Of a stretch of DNA of 64,000 nt, positions 22,302 to 32,093 are shown piece by piece; positions within the stretch are counted from its first letter, which is position 1; the number at the start of each line of letters is the position of its first letter. A model generated the notes under the pieces. The model was not told the origin of the DNA. It ran no database searches and saw only the letters and a program-made list of their open reading frames with translations. Origin of the DNA: Candidatus Rikenella faecigallinarum (GTDB lineage Bacteria; Bacteroidota; Bacteroidia; Bacteroidales; Rikenellaceae); contig DXHL01000019.1 of NCBI GenBank assembly GCA_019113395.1, positions 96,811 through 160,810 on the forward strand. Reading direction: 5' to 3'. The position numbers and the translations under genes are program-made.

Positions 22302-22679
22302 TTACAGTCCTTTGGGGTTGTCGCCGAAGCGGTTTTGGCCGGGTTGTCCCTCCTGCGCCCACCAGATAATCAACAGGATGGCTCCTACCACAGGAATGAA
22401 CGAGATGAAATACCATCCGAATGCCCGTCCCGTGTCGTGCAGACGTCGCGATACGATAGCCAGATTAGGAATAAGCACAGCCACCCCAAACAACATCGCG
22501 AGAATGGGGATAAACGATAAAATAGAGCCCAAAATGAAGTTGAAAAGCATGGGCCACCAGAACTCACTGCGGCGGGCACGCCCCTGAAAGGTAGCGTAGT
22601 TTTTCCAGAAGAGTTTGTAGCATTCCAAAGCATCGTTCGGATGCACAGTGGGTGTAACGTTTTCCTCCATAGACAGCAT
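22302..22679 (-). CDS. DUF805 small membrane protein
   Basis: 125 aa; RRSEFWWPMLFNFILG, RRLHDTGRAFGWYFISFIPVVG. Confidence 0.85.
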   Translation of the reverse strand: MLSMEENVTPTVHPNDALECYKLFWKNYATFQGRARRSEFWWPMLFNFILGSILSFIPILAMLFGVAVLIPNLAIVSRRLHDTGRAFGWYFISFIPVVGAILLIIWWAQEGQPGQNRFGDNPKGL

Positions 22680-22951
22680 AGGTTAAAGGGTTAGTAATTG
22701 GGTAATGACACATACAAAGATAAATTCTTTCCTCGGATAAAAAAGCGAATACTCCTGTTTTTTGTCACTCTTTCATGGCAGTGTCGTAATCTTTACGAAT
22801 TTCGCATGTCGATGCGGAAACTGTGCCCGTTACCCCTTCAGCTGCTTATGATGTCGCTTGTCACAAGAGAATTTTTCCGTAATTCACACCGAAAGCTGCC
22901 CCCGCCGCTGAATAAATCACTATCTTTGAAGCGAATAATAGCGATGTATAG

Positions 22952-25333
22952 ATGTTAAAGAAGCTCAAGAAAAAACTGGGGCTGTCGGGTGACAGCCTCG
23001 AACCAACCGTAAACACAGAAAACGCTGCCGAAGCGCGCCCCAACATTCCGGAGGTGGCTGTCCGCGAAATCAAGCGGATGCTTTTCGAGGCCTTTGCCAA
23101 CCACCCCTCGCGCATCTACGACTCGAAGATGGCTGCCAAACAGATTGGCATCCAGGGGAACGACGGACGCAAGATGGTGCACGACCTGATGCGTGAAATG
23201 GCTGCGGAAGGCGTATTCGAAAAAGTAGGCGCGGGGCAGTACCGCCTTGTACGGAAACAACTCCCCACGCGCACGGGACACGTAGATATGACCGCCAGCG
23301 GCATGGCATACATTATCGTAGACGACGCTGCGGAGGGTGAAAAGGATATCATTGTCGAACCGCGCAACACCCACCACGCCATGCACGGCGACCATGTTCG
23401 GGTGGCAATTATCGGTCGCCGACGCGACGGGCGCATCGAGGGCGAGGTGGTCGAAACCCTTGAAGAGGGAAAACGCACCTTTGTGGGGCGCATTGAGGTG
23501 TCGGACAAATATGCCTTTGTCATCATCGACTCACGGACCATGCCGGCGGATATTTTTGTGCCGCTGCGGTCGCTGAACGGCGCCCAAAACGGGCAGAAGG
23601 TGATTGTGCGCATCACCGAATGGCCCGAAACAGCCAAAAATCCCACGGGCGAGGTGGTAGACGTGTTGGGGAACTCGGGAGACAACAACACCGAGATGCA
23701 CGCCATTCTGGCCGAATTCGACCTCCCCTATCACTTCCCCGAAGAGCTCGAAAAAGCCGCCGACAAGATTAAGGCCGGCATTACGAAAGCGGAAATCAAA
23801 CGCCGCAAGGATATGCGCGGGGTGACCACCTTCACCATCGACCCGGCCGACGCCAAGGACTTCGACGACGCCCTCTCCATTCGCCAGCTCCCCAACGGGA
23901 ATTGGGAGGTGGGGGTGCATATTGCCGACGTGACCCACTATGTGCGTCCGGGCGACGCGATTGACACCGAAGCGGTCAATCGCGCCACGAGCGTCTATCT
24001 GGTGGACCGCACCGTGCCGATGTTGCCCGAGAAACTCTCGAACGACCTCTGTTCGCTCCGCCCCAACGAAGAGAAACTCACCTTCTCGGCCATCTTCGAG
24101 CTGGACGATGAAGCGAAAGTCCTCAACGAGTGGTTCGGACGGGCCGTGATTCTCTCCGACCGTCGTTTTACGTACGAAGAGGCGCAAAACGTTATCGAAG
24201 GAAAAGATACGGACAACCCCTTGAAAGATGCCGTACTGACCCTCGACCGACTGGCCAAGAAGCTGCGAGCCGAACGGTTCCGCCACGGCTCCATCGGCTT
24301 CGAACGCGACGAGGCGAAATTCGTGCTGGACGAACACGGCAAACCGCTAAGCGTCTATTTCAAGGAGATTAAGGATTCGAACCAGCTGATTGAAGAGTTC
24401 ATGTTGCTGGCCAACCGCAAGGTGGCCGAGTTTATCGGTCGCAAACGCCCCGGACAACGCACCGAGCGGACCTTTGTCTACCGTGTTCACGACAAACCCA
24501 ACGAAGAGAAACTGGCCAACTTCAAATCCTTCATCACCCGTTTCGGCTACAACTTCAAGGCCGACAAGGGGCGTGCCGTGGCCAAGGAGATGACCCGCCT
24601 GCTCACCACCATCAAGGGGCGCAAAGAGGAGAACCTCATCTCGACCCTGGCCATCCGTTCGATGGCCAAAGCGGTCTACTCCACCACCAACATCGGCCAC
24701 TACGGGCTGGCTTTTGACTACTACACCCACTTCACCTCGCCCATCCGCCGCTACCCCGATATGATGGTGCACCGCCTGCTGCAACACTACCTCGACGGCG
24801 GCAAAAGCGAAGACAAAGAGACCTACGAAAAGCTGTGCGACCACTCCTCGGCCATGGAGATTCGGGCAGCCGATGCCGAACGGGCCTCGATTAAGTACAA
24901 GATGGTCGAATTCATGGAGGACAAAATCGGACAGGAGTTCGACGGGTCGATTAGCGGCGTGACCGACTGGGGTATCTATGTTGAGTTGGCCGACAATAAA
25001 ATCGAAGGGATGGTTGCCCTGCGGGACATGTCGGACGACTATTACGCTTTCGATGCCGAGAACTACGCCGTGGTGGGTCACACCACGGGTCGTCGGTTCA
25101 TGCTGGGCGACGAGGTGCGCATCCGCATCAAACGAGCCGACCTGAGCCGCAAACAACTCGACTTCGAGATGGTGGGAGCCATCGACTTCCACACCCGCAA
25201 GCTCGACCGTCTGCCCGAGCCGACCACCTCTGCTGGTGAGTTGGGGGCTACACCTGCGGAGGCACGGCGGGCGGCACAAGGGCGCAGCCGAAGCGGAAAA
25301 TCGCGTTCGCGCGGCGGAAAACGGAAACGGTAA
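22952..25333 (+). CDS. rnr: ribonuclease R
   Basis: RNB domain TIDPADAKDFDDALSI; S1 domain near the C-terminus; basic RSRSGKSRSRGGKRKR tail. Confidence 0.95.
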   Translation: MLKKLKKKLGLSGDSLEPTVNTENAAEARPNIPEVAVREIKRMLFEAFANHPSRIYDSKMAAKQIGIQGNDGRKMVHDLMREMAAEGVFEKVGAGQYRLVRKQLPTRTGHVDMTASGMAYIIVDDAAEGEKDIIVEPRNTHHAMHGDHVRVAIIGRRRDGRIEGEVVETLEEGKRTFVGRIEVSDKYAFVIIDSRTMPADIFVPLRSLNGAQNGQKVIVRITEWPETAKNPTGEVVDVLGNSGDNNTEMHAILAEFDLPYHFPEELEKAADKIKAGITKAEIKRRKDMRGVTTFTIDPADAKDFDDALSIRQLPNGNWEVGVHIADVTHYVRPGDAIDTEAVNRATSVYLVDRTVPMLPEKLSNDLCSLRPNEEKLTFSAIFELDDEAKVLNEWFGRAVILSDRRFTYEEAQNVIEGKDTDNPLKDAVLTLDRLAKKLRAERFRHGSIGFERDEAKFVLDEHGKPLSVYFKEIKDSNQLIEEFMLLANRKVAEFIGRKRPGQRTERTFVYRVHDKPNEEKLANFKSFITRFGYNFKADKGRAVAKEMTRLLTTIKGRKEENLISTLAIRSMAKAVYSTTNIGHYGLAFDYYTHFTSPIRRYPDMMVHRLLQHYLDGGKSEDKETYEKLCDHSSAMEIRAADAERASIKYKMVEFMEDKIGQEFDGSISGVTDWGIYVELADNKIEGMVALRDMSDDYYAFDAENYAVVGHTTGRRFMLGDEVRIRIKRADLSRKQLDFEMVGAIDFHTRKLDRLPEPTTSAGELGATPAEARRAAQGRSRSGKSRSRGGKRKR

Positions 25334-25406
25334 TCCAACTTTTGGAGGAGAGCACCGTTCCTTAGCGTCTTTCCGCAGCCTCCGCCATATCTCAGGAGGG
25401 GAGCCT

Positions 25407-26369
25407 ATGACCGACTACATTGCCCTTTTCGGACGTTACCTGTCGGCCGAGCGTCGCTGCTCGGCCGACACCGTAGATATATACACCCGCGACCTGCGGG
25501 ACTTCGAGCGCTACCTGCAACAGAGCGGCGACACGGACGACAACGACCGCTGTTCCGCTCCGATGGACCCTGCGGCCGTCTCGCTGAGGGATGTGCGCGG
25601 TTGGGTCATGCGCAACGTCGAACAGGGCATTGCCCCGGGCAGCGTCAATCGCAAAATATCCACCCTGCGCTCCTTTTTCCGCTACCTGATGCGCGAAGGT
25701 GTCGTTACGAAAAATCCCGTCCACGACATCAAGGCCCTGCGCCAGGGGCGTCACCTGCCCGTTTTCGTCGAAGAGAGCCGCATGGACCAACTGGTACGCG
25801 TACTCGAAGAACCCTCCGAAGAATTTTCCGTCGAACGGGATGCCGTTGTCATCCTGCTGCTCTACGCCTGCGGCCTGCGGCGCTCCGAATTGGCCGGACT
25901 GACCCTCAACGGATTAGACCTGACAAATCACACCCTGCGCGTTATGGGGAAAGGGGCCAAAGAGCGTATTCTGCCGCTGCTGCCCGCCGTGGCCGAACGT
26001 TTGGAACACTATTTGCAGCTCCGAACACAAGAAAAGATTTGCGAAAACGATAAAGATTTTTTATTTTTAACCAACAAAGGGAGACGATTGACCGATGCAG
26101 GTGTTTACCGCATCGTACGGATGTACCTCTCGTCGGCCGGGGTGCAGGGCAAACGCTCGCCACACGTGCTGAGGCATACCTTTGCCACCCACCTGATGCA
26201 ACACGGCGCCTCGTTGCGCGTGGTACAGCAACTGTTGGGACACGCCTCGCTCGCCGCCACGCAGATTTACACCCACAACACCATCGAATCCCTCAAAAAA
26301 ACCTATTTCCAGGCTCATCCCAGAGCCCATACGAACCATTACCAATCTAAGAAGGAGGACAAGGTATGA
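25407..26369 (+). CDS. tyrosine recombinase XerC-like
   Basis: MTDYIALFGRYLSAERRCSADTVDIYTRDL; HVLRHTFATHLMQHGASLRVVQQLLGHASLAATQIYTH; AGGAGG upstream of ATG 25407. ORF track starts too early (25236, inside rnr). Confidence 0.92.
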   Translation: MTDYIALFGRYLSAERRCSADTVDIYTRDLRDFERYLQQSGDTDDNDRCSAPMDPAAVSLRDVRGWVMRNVEQGIAPGSVNRKISTLRSFFRYLMREGVVTKNPVHDIKALRQGRHLPVFVEESRMDQLVRVLEEPSEEFSVERDAVVILLLYACGLRRSELAGLTLNGLDLTNHTLRVMGKGAKERILPLLPAVAERLEHYLQLRTQEKICENDKDFLFLTNKGRRLTDAGVYRIVRMYLSSAGVQGKRSPHVLRHTFATHLMQHGASLRVVQQLLGHASLAATQIYTHNTIESLKKTYFQAHPRAHTNHYQSKKEDKV

Positions 26370-26653
26370 ACATCCAGATTCAATCCGTGAAATTCGACGC
26401 CGACCAAAAACTGCTCGATTTCGTACAACATAAAGTGGGAAAACTCGACCGAATGATTGACAACAGCACCGGAGCCGAAGTAACCCTGAAACTCGACAAG
26501 GACGATGCCGCAGGGAACAAGGTGGTGGTACTGAAACTCTCGGTGCCGGGAAATGAACTGGTGGCCGAACGCCGCAGCAAAACGTTCGAGGAATCGGTAG
26601 ACCTGTGTGTGGATGCCATTAAACGGCAGATTGAACGCTACAAGGAACGATAG
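26366..26653 (+). CDS. hpf: ribosome hibernation-promoting factor, HPF/YfiA family
   Basis: 95 aa MNIQIQSVKFDADQKLLDFVQHKVGKLDRMID; ATGA overlap with xerC-like gene. Confidence 0.92.
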   Translation: MNIQIQSVKFDADQKLLDFVQHKVGKLDRMIDNSTGAEVTLKLDKDDAAGNKVVVLKLSVPGNELVAERRSKTFEESVDLCVDAIKRQIERYKER

Positions 26654-26699
26654 ACTCACTCCCGGCTGCTATCGCCTCCGTTTTTTCACCTTTACGTAT

Positions 26700-26734
26700 G
26701 TGCTCAGGTACGCTGTGTGCCTGAGCACTTTTTT
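26700..26734 (+). terminator. intrinsic terminator of hpf
   Basis: gtgctcagg...cctgagcac followed by TTTTTT (26729-26734). Confidence 0.88.
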
Positions 26735-26818
26735 ATCCTGCCAGCGGCACTGACAAGGAAGGCGTATTCATTGCCTCCTTCCCTTCCCTCTCCGCAGCCC
26801 ATAAACGTCCAACAAAAC

Positions 26819-26866
26819 AGGCGAGGGGCGAAAAAGAAAACGGATTTTCTTTTTCGCCCCTCGCCT
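26819..26866. terminator. 22-bp perfect inverted repeat, probable terminator of the minus-strand OMP gene
   Basis: aggcgaggggcgaaaaagaaaa-cgga-ttttctttttcgcccctcgcct; minus strand continues into ctgttttgttgg. Confidence 0.75.
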
Positions 26867-26929
26867 TGTCTTGCACCACGGTCTGTTGCGGCAGCCGTTG
26901 GCCTGCCGCAACAGGCCCGACCCCGCCGA

Positions 26930-29836
26930 CTACCTCGGTCCGCGGCCGCCGCCGGGCCGCGGACCGCCGCCCATAGGGCCCGCCGGACGGTCTTCCGTAC
27001 CATAGTTGTCCGCATTGCGCCCTTTACGCGTATCGAACTTGTAAGTGAAGCTCACCATAAAGTAACGCTGCAACACATTCGACAACGTCGTCTGGATATA
27101 GCTGCTCTGGGTCGACTGGCGGAACGCACGGTTCTGGTTCAGCAGGTCATAGCCCGAGATACGCACCTCGGCCTGACGATACTTCAGGAACTTATACCCG
27201 ATACCCGCATTGAGCAGTGCATAGTGCTGCGAATAGGAGGCCTGCGTCCCGAAGGAGTTGCGCCACGTGGCATCGAGGTTGATAAAGAGCCCCTTCCACA
27301 AATAGAGGTTCAGGAAGGCCGACAGGTCACTGCGGATGTAGCGGTCGAAGGTACGGCTTTGGGTCTGTTGGTCACGGCCCGTGGTAAAGGTGATACCCGG
27401 ACGGTAGGCCACCGTGAAATCGACCGCCTCCGAGATGTTACTCGTCAGCGACAGGTTCAGGTTCACCCGGTTGCTGTTGGTACGATATTCGATATTGTCC
27501 TCGATGGAGGGAGTGCGCGTGTACATATACATCAACCCGATGTTCAGGTTACTGCGGATGGGGTTAATCGAGAAACCGTACATCGAGAAGAGGTTGGCGC
27601 TGATATACCCGTTGAGGTTCACCGGACTGGAGAGTTGAGCCCCCTTGACAATCGTCGTTCCGTCCACCACCATATCCTCCGTCAGGAAACGACGGTGGGT
27701 CGAGATATAATTCTGAATGAAGTTCACCCGTCCGAAGAGGTGGAAATAGTTGGACTTTTCGGGGTTCGCACGGTTGTAACGGATGTCAATGCGGTCCGTG
27801 TAGCTCTGTTTCAGGTTCGGATTCCCCACCGAAACATTCAACGGGTCGCTGATGTCATACAAATCCTGCAACTGATTGACCGTCGGCGTCGAAGTCGTCC
27901 GGCGATACTCGATGTTGAGGTGTTCCATCTGGCTGGGGTTGAACTCGAACCGCACGCGAGGCAACCAGGCATCAAAGTTGTACTGACTGGTCAGCATACG
28001 CGGATAGGTCTCATCGTCATTCAGCGTCGAGTACTGATAACTGATGGAAGCATTCAGATTCATCTTTTTTTGTTTCACCCAGTTGTACCCGATGGTCCCC
28101 ACGTGACGCGTCTGGTCACGATTAAAGAGGTTCGAGGTGGTCGGGTCGGGGTCCAGTCCCAACTCCGTAATCAGGTCCCGAATGGCATCCAGCGACGCCA
28201 GTTCATCCGTCAGGTTGTAGCTCAACTTTTTGGAGTCGCTCTGGTCGTAGCTGAAACGGTAGCTGAACTGCAGACGCGACGATTTCGACAGCGGTTCGGA
28301 GTAACTGATACGCCCCGACAGGTCATACCCCGGCGCATCGAGAATCCCGATTTGGTTCAGTTCGTTGTAGGTCAGCCCGATGGTCTGCGCCACACTCTGG
28401 TTCAGCGACTCGTCGTCGGAAATCGAACCGTAGACCGACTCCTGGGTGCGTTCCCCCCAACCGTTCGTCCCGCCGCCCGAACCGCCGATAGAGAGCGTCC
28501 GTCCCGCCTTCTCGAAACGGTGCATCCAGAAGAGATTGGCCGAAGCGTCGTAAGTCCCTAACTGAGTCGCATAACGGTTGTTACCCGAAGTGTTCGGCAT
28601 TCCGTTGAGCAGGCTCAGCGACATGCTGCTGCTGTTCCCGTGGTTGGTGGAGTAGGTAATACGCGGAGTGAAGAAGATGCGGTTCGTCTCGTTGGGGTTC
28701 CACTCGATGCGCAGATTGGCCCGATGCTGGTAGTTGTACCCCTGCGAACGGGTCGTGTCGTTCTGCAACAGGTCCTGAGACTGATACTCGCGACCCACAA
28801 TCTGCCAAATATTGGCATTCACATTGTTAAAAAAGTAACTCCCGCTGATTTTGACCTTTTCGAAATCTCCCTGATAGTTCAAACCCGCCATCGTCGTGGT
28901 CTGAATCCCCCCGCGGACATTGGTCGTAAACTGGCTCGCGTCGATACCGCCCCCCATGCCGCCGCGGCGACCCGTCATCGCACCCGCAATGTCATTCAGC
29001 GTAAAACCCTGGTTATTCACATTGTTGCTCGAGGCCAATACGGTCCACCGCTGGTCGGCATTGAAAATATTGGCCGCCACACCGGCCGAGTAGCGGTTGT
29101 CGGTACCGTAACCGGCATAAGCCTTCCCGAAAACACTGTTGCTCACCCCGTTCTGGGTCACGATATTAATGGCCTTGATGCGTTCGCCGTCGTCGAAACC
29201 CGAAAACTTCGACTCGTCGCTCTTGTCGTCAAAGACCTGAATACTGGCAATCACGTCGGCCGGCAGCGTCTTCAACGCCACGGCCGGGTCGTCGGCAAAA
29301 AACTCTTTCCCGTCCACATAGACCTTCCCCAGCGTCTCACCATGCACCTCGACCGCCCCGTCGTCATTGGTCGTCACCCCCGGCATCTTCTTGAGCAGGT
29401 CCTCGCTCGAGGCATCGGGGTTGGTCTTGAAAGCCGCCGCATTGTACTGCAACGTATCCCCCTTGACCACCGCCATCGGCGCCTTGGCCGTCACCGTCAC
29501 CGCCTGGGTCACCTGCGCCTCCGGCGACAGACGAATCGTCCCCAGGTCTACGGTCTGCTTCGCCTCGCCCACTACCCGGTAGTAGTTCTGATAACCGATA
29601 AACGTAATGGTCACGTTGGTGTTCTTCTCACGGCTCACCACCTGGAAATTCCCGTCGAAATCCGTCAGGCTCGTACGCTTGGCCGCATCAGGCTCCGATG
29701 CGTTGATAATCACATAAGCCCCCGTAATGGGTTTTCCGTCGTCACTGCCGATAACACGGCCTTTGATGGTCACTTGCGCCGTGGCTGCCGCCGTGGTCAG
29801 CACCAGAAGGGTGAAGAGTCCGATTACCCGTTTCAT
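26930..29836 (-). CDS. TonB-receptor-like / OMP_b-brl_3-type outer membrane protein with CarboxypepD_reg-like N-domain
   Basis: MKRVIGLFTLLVLTTAAATAQVTIKGRVIGSDDGKPITGAYV signal plus regulatory domain; VTVTAKAPMAVVKGDTLQYNAAAFKTNPDASSEDLLKKMPGV plug-like motif. Confidence 0.88.
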   Translation of the reverse strand: MKRVIGLFTLLVLTTAAATAQVTIKGRVIGSDDGKPITGAYVIINASEPDAAKRTSLTDFDGNFQVVSREKNTNVTITFIGYQNYYRVVGEAKQTVDLGTIRLSPEAQVTQAVTVTAKAPMAVVKGDTLQYNAAAFKTNPDASSEDLLKKMPGVTTNDDGAVEVHGETLGKVYVDGKEFFADDPAVALKTLPADVIASIQVFDDKSDESKFSGFDDGERIKAINIVTQNGVSNSVFGKAYAGYGTDNRYSAGVAANIFNADQRWTVLASSNNVNNQGFTLNDIAGAMTGRRGGMGGGIDASQFTTNVRGGIQTTTMAGLNYQGDFEKVKISGSYFFNNVNANIWQIVGREYQSQDLLQNDTTRSQGYNYQHRANLRIEWNPNETNRIFFTPRITYSTNHGNSSSMSLSLLNGMPNTSGNNRYATQLGTYDASANLFWMHRFEKAGRTLSIGGSGGGTNGWGERTQESVYGSISDDESLNQSVAQTIGLTYNELNQIGILDAPGYDLSGRISYSEPLSKSSRLQFSYRFSYDQSDSKKLSYNLTDELASLDAIRDLITELGLDPDPTTSNLFNRDQTRHVGTIGYNWVKQKKMNLNASISYQYSTLNDDETYPRMLTSQYNFDAWLPRVRFEFNPSQMEHLNIEYRRTTSTPTVNQLQDLYDISDPLNVSVGNPNLKQSYTDRIDIRYNRANPEKSNYFHLFGRVNFIQNYISTHRRFLTEDMVVDGTTIVKGAQLSSPVNLNGYISANLFSMYGFSINPIRSNLNIGLMYMYTRTPSIEDNIEYRTNSNRVNLNLSLTSNISEAVDFTVAYRPGITFTTGRDQQTQSRTFDRYIRSDLSAFLNLYLWKGLFINLDATWRNSFGTQASYSQHYALLNAGIGYKFLKYRQAEVRISGYDLLNQNRAFRQSTQSSYIQTTLSNVLQRYFMVSFTYKFDTRKGRNADNYGTEDRPAGPMGGGPRPGGGRGPR

Positions 29837-30164
29837 GTTCCTTTTCCTTCGCTTAAAATATGTATCACTCAAGTTTTAATACTGTGGTGTGAGAGAACCG
29901 CCGCCGGAAAGAGGCTGCCAGCCGGTCAGCGCGTCCCTCCGTGCGGTTTGCCTATTTATGACGCCTGCGAGGGAAAAAGTTTAATCGACTGTGGATATTT
30001 TTCCGAAGAAAACCGTTTTTTGGCACGAAAAATTGAACCGAAAGCCATTTTTTCGGAAATAAACCCCTAACTTTGTATGAATCTGTTATTGAATTCACAG
30101 TGCACCGACTACGGGTACACACACAGATTATTCACGAATAAATAACCCAAATACACTCACCATC

Positions 30165-32063
30165 ATGGCAGAAGAAAAAGCGAACAAGCTGATGGCCGAA
30201 TTTCCTCCTGTTACCACCCGGGAGTGGGAAGAGGCGATTGCCAAAGACCTCAAAGGAGCCGACCGCACCAAAAAACTGGTGTGGCGCACCCTCGAGGGAT
30301 TCAACGTGGAGCCCTACTACCGGGCTGAGAACCTCAAGGAACTCAAACACCTCGACTCGAAACCGGGCGCATTTCCGTATGTGCGCGGCGTGAAGGCCGA
30401 CAACGTGTGGCGCGTGCGCCAGACCCTCGAAGTGGGCGACGACGTGGCCACCGCCAACCAGGCTGCACACGATGTGCTGATGAAAGGAGTCGATTCTCTC
30501 GGCTTCGTCATCAAAAACAAAGAGTTCTCGGCAGCAGACCTCGACACCCTGCTCAAAGGCATTACCATTACGGCCGTCGAACTGGCCTTCAGCGGCTGCG
30601 GCGCCGCCCGAGTGGCCGAACTCTTCCTCGACAAGGTCGCGGCCGAAAAACTCGACCCCGAACAGGTCTTTGCCACCTTCGGCATCGACCCCCTCATGAA
30701 ACTCTCCAAAAAAGGCTCCTGGGGCTGCTCTGCTCCCGACGGCGCCAAGCAGTTCGAACGCATCAAAGCCCTCCTCGAAAAAGCACCCCAGTACAAACGG
30801 GTACGCCTTATCGCTGTCAATGCCACGCTGCTCCACAACTGCGGCGCTTCGATTGTCCAGGAACTGGCCTTCGCCCTGGCCATGGGACACGAATATGTGG
30901 TTCGCCTGACCGACATGGGGCTGGATGTAGACCAGGTGGCTCCGGCCATTAAGTTCAACTTCTCGGTCGGCACCAACTACTTCATGGAAATCGCCAAACT
31001 GCGTGCCGCACGGCTCCTCTGGGCCAATGTGATGGCCCCCTACAACCCCAAACGGGGCTGCAGCTCCAAACTGCGGGCGCACATCCAGACCTCGGCCTGG
31101 AACCAGACCGTCTACGACCCCTACGTCAACATGCTGCGCGGGACAACCGAAGCCATGAGTGCCGCCATTGCGGGGGTAGACTCCATCGAAGTACTCCCCT
31201 TCGACCACGCCTACGAAAAACCGACCGAATTCAGCAGCCGCATTGCCCGTAACGTGCAACTGCTCCTGAAGGAAGAGTCGCACTTCGACCAGGTGACCGA
31301 CCCGGCTGCCGGCTCCTATTATATTGAAGAGCTGACCGCCTCGATTGCCAAAGCAGCATGGGACCTCTTCAAAGCTGTCGAAGAGAAGGGCGGTTATGTG
31401 GCCGCCTTCGAAGCCGGGTTCATCCAGGACCAGGTCGAAGAGACCGCCAACAAACGCGACCAACATATCGCTACGCGGCGTGAAATTCTGCTCGGGACCA
31501 ACCAATACCCGAACTTCAACGAAGTGGCCCCGGCCGAGATTACGGAGGCTACCGTGACCCGTGGCGGTCAGGCGTGCCACTGCGGCTGCAAACACAGCGG
31601 CCAAACGCCCGAATACCGTCCGCTGAAGCCCTATCGCGGGGCGATGGCCTTCGAAGCGATGCGCCTGCGCACCGACCGCAGCGGCAAAGAGCCGAAAGCC
31701 TTTATGCTCACCTGCGGAACCCTCTCGATGGCCCGGGCACGGTCGCAATTCGCCTGCAACTTCTTTGCCTGCGCGGGGATTCGCGTAATCGACAACACCT
31801 TCTTCCACACCGTGGCCGAAGGTATCGAAGCCGCCAAAGCCTCCGGAGCCCAAATCGTGGTGGTCTGCGCCTCGGACGACGACTACGCGGCAGTGGCTCC
31901 CGAAGTCTACGCGGCATTCAAAGGTACCGATGTCATTGTGGTGGTGGCCGGCGCTCCCGCCTGCCAACCGGACCTCGAAGCCGCGGGTATCTCGCACTTC
32001 ATCAGCGTCCGAAGCAATGTCCTCGAAACGCTCGAAGCCTACCAAAAAGAGCTGGGCATCTAA
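30165..32063 (+). CDS. mutA: methylmalonyl-CoA mutase small subunit
   Basis: 632 aa; GTLSMARARSQFACNFFACAGIRVIDN; precedes mutB. Confidence 0.93.
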   Translation: MAEEKANKLMAEFPPVTTREWEEAIAKDLKGADRTKKLVWRTLEGFNVEPYYRAENLKELKHLDSKPGAFPYVRGVKADNVWRVRQTLEVGDDVATANQAAHDVLMKGVDSLGFVIKNKEFSAADLDTLLKGITITAVELAFSGCGAARVAELFLDKVAAEKLDPEQVFATFGIDPLMKLSKKGSWGCSAPDGAKQFERIKALLEKAPQYKRVRLIAVNATLLHNCGASIVQELAFALAMGHEYVVRLTDMGLDVDQVAPAIKFNFSVGTNYFMEIAKLRAARLLWANVMAPYNPKRGCSSKLRAHIQTSAWNQTVYDPYVNMLRGTTEAMSAAIAGVDSIEVLPFDHAYEKPTEFSSRIARNVQLLLKEESHFDQVTDPAAGSYYIEELTASIAKAAWDLFKAVEEKGGYVAAFEAGFIQDQVEETANKRDQHIATRREILLGTNQYPNFNEVAPAEITEATVTRGGQACHCGCKHSGQTPEYRPLKPYRGAMAFEAMRLRTDRSGKEPKAFMLTCGTLSMARARSQFACNFFACAGIRVIDNTFFHTVAEGIEAAKASGAQIVVVCASDDDYAAVAPEVYAAFKGTDVIVVVAGAPACQPDLEAAGISHFISVRSNVLETLEAYQKELGI

Positions 32064-32093
32064 CCCGATACGCGAACCCTTAACTGACCAATC

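Noticed and set aside
25236-26369. Xer-like recombinase as evidence of an integrated mobile element
   Set aside because: Sits between rnr and hpf with an ATGA overlap and no att-like repeats or cargo; consistent with a housekeeping XerC/D-type gene.
29881-30164. Possible cobalamin riboswitch or structured leader between the TonB-like OMP gene and mutA
   Set aside because: The GC-rich segment could fold, but I could not identify a B12-box-like conserved core on either strand. A covariance-model search would be needed.
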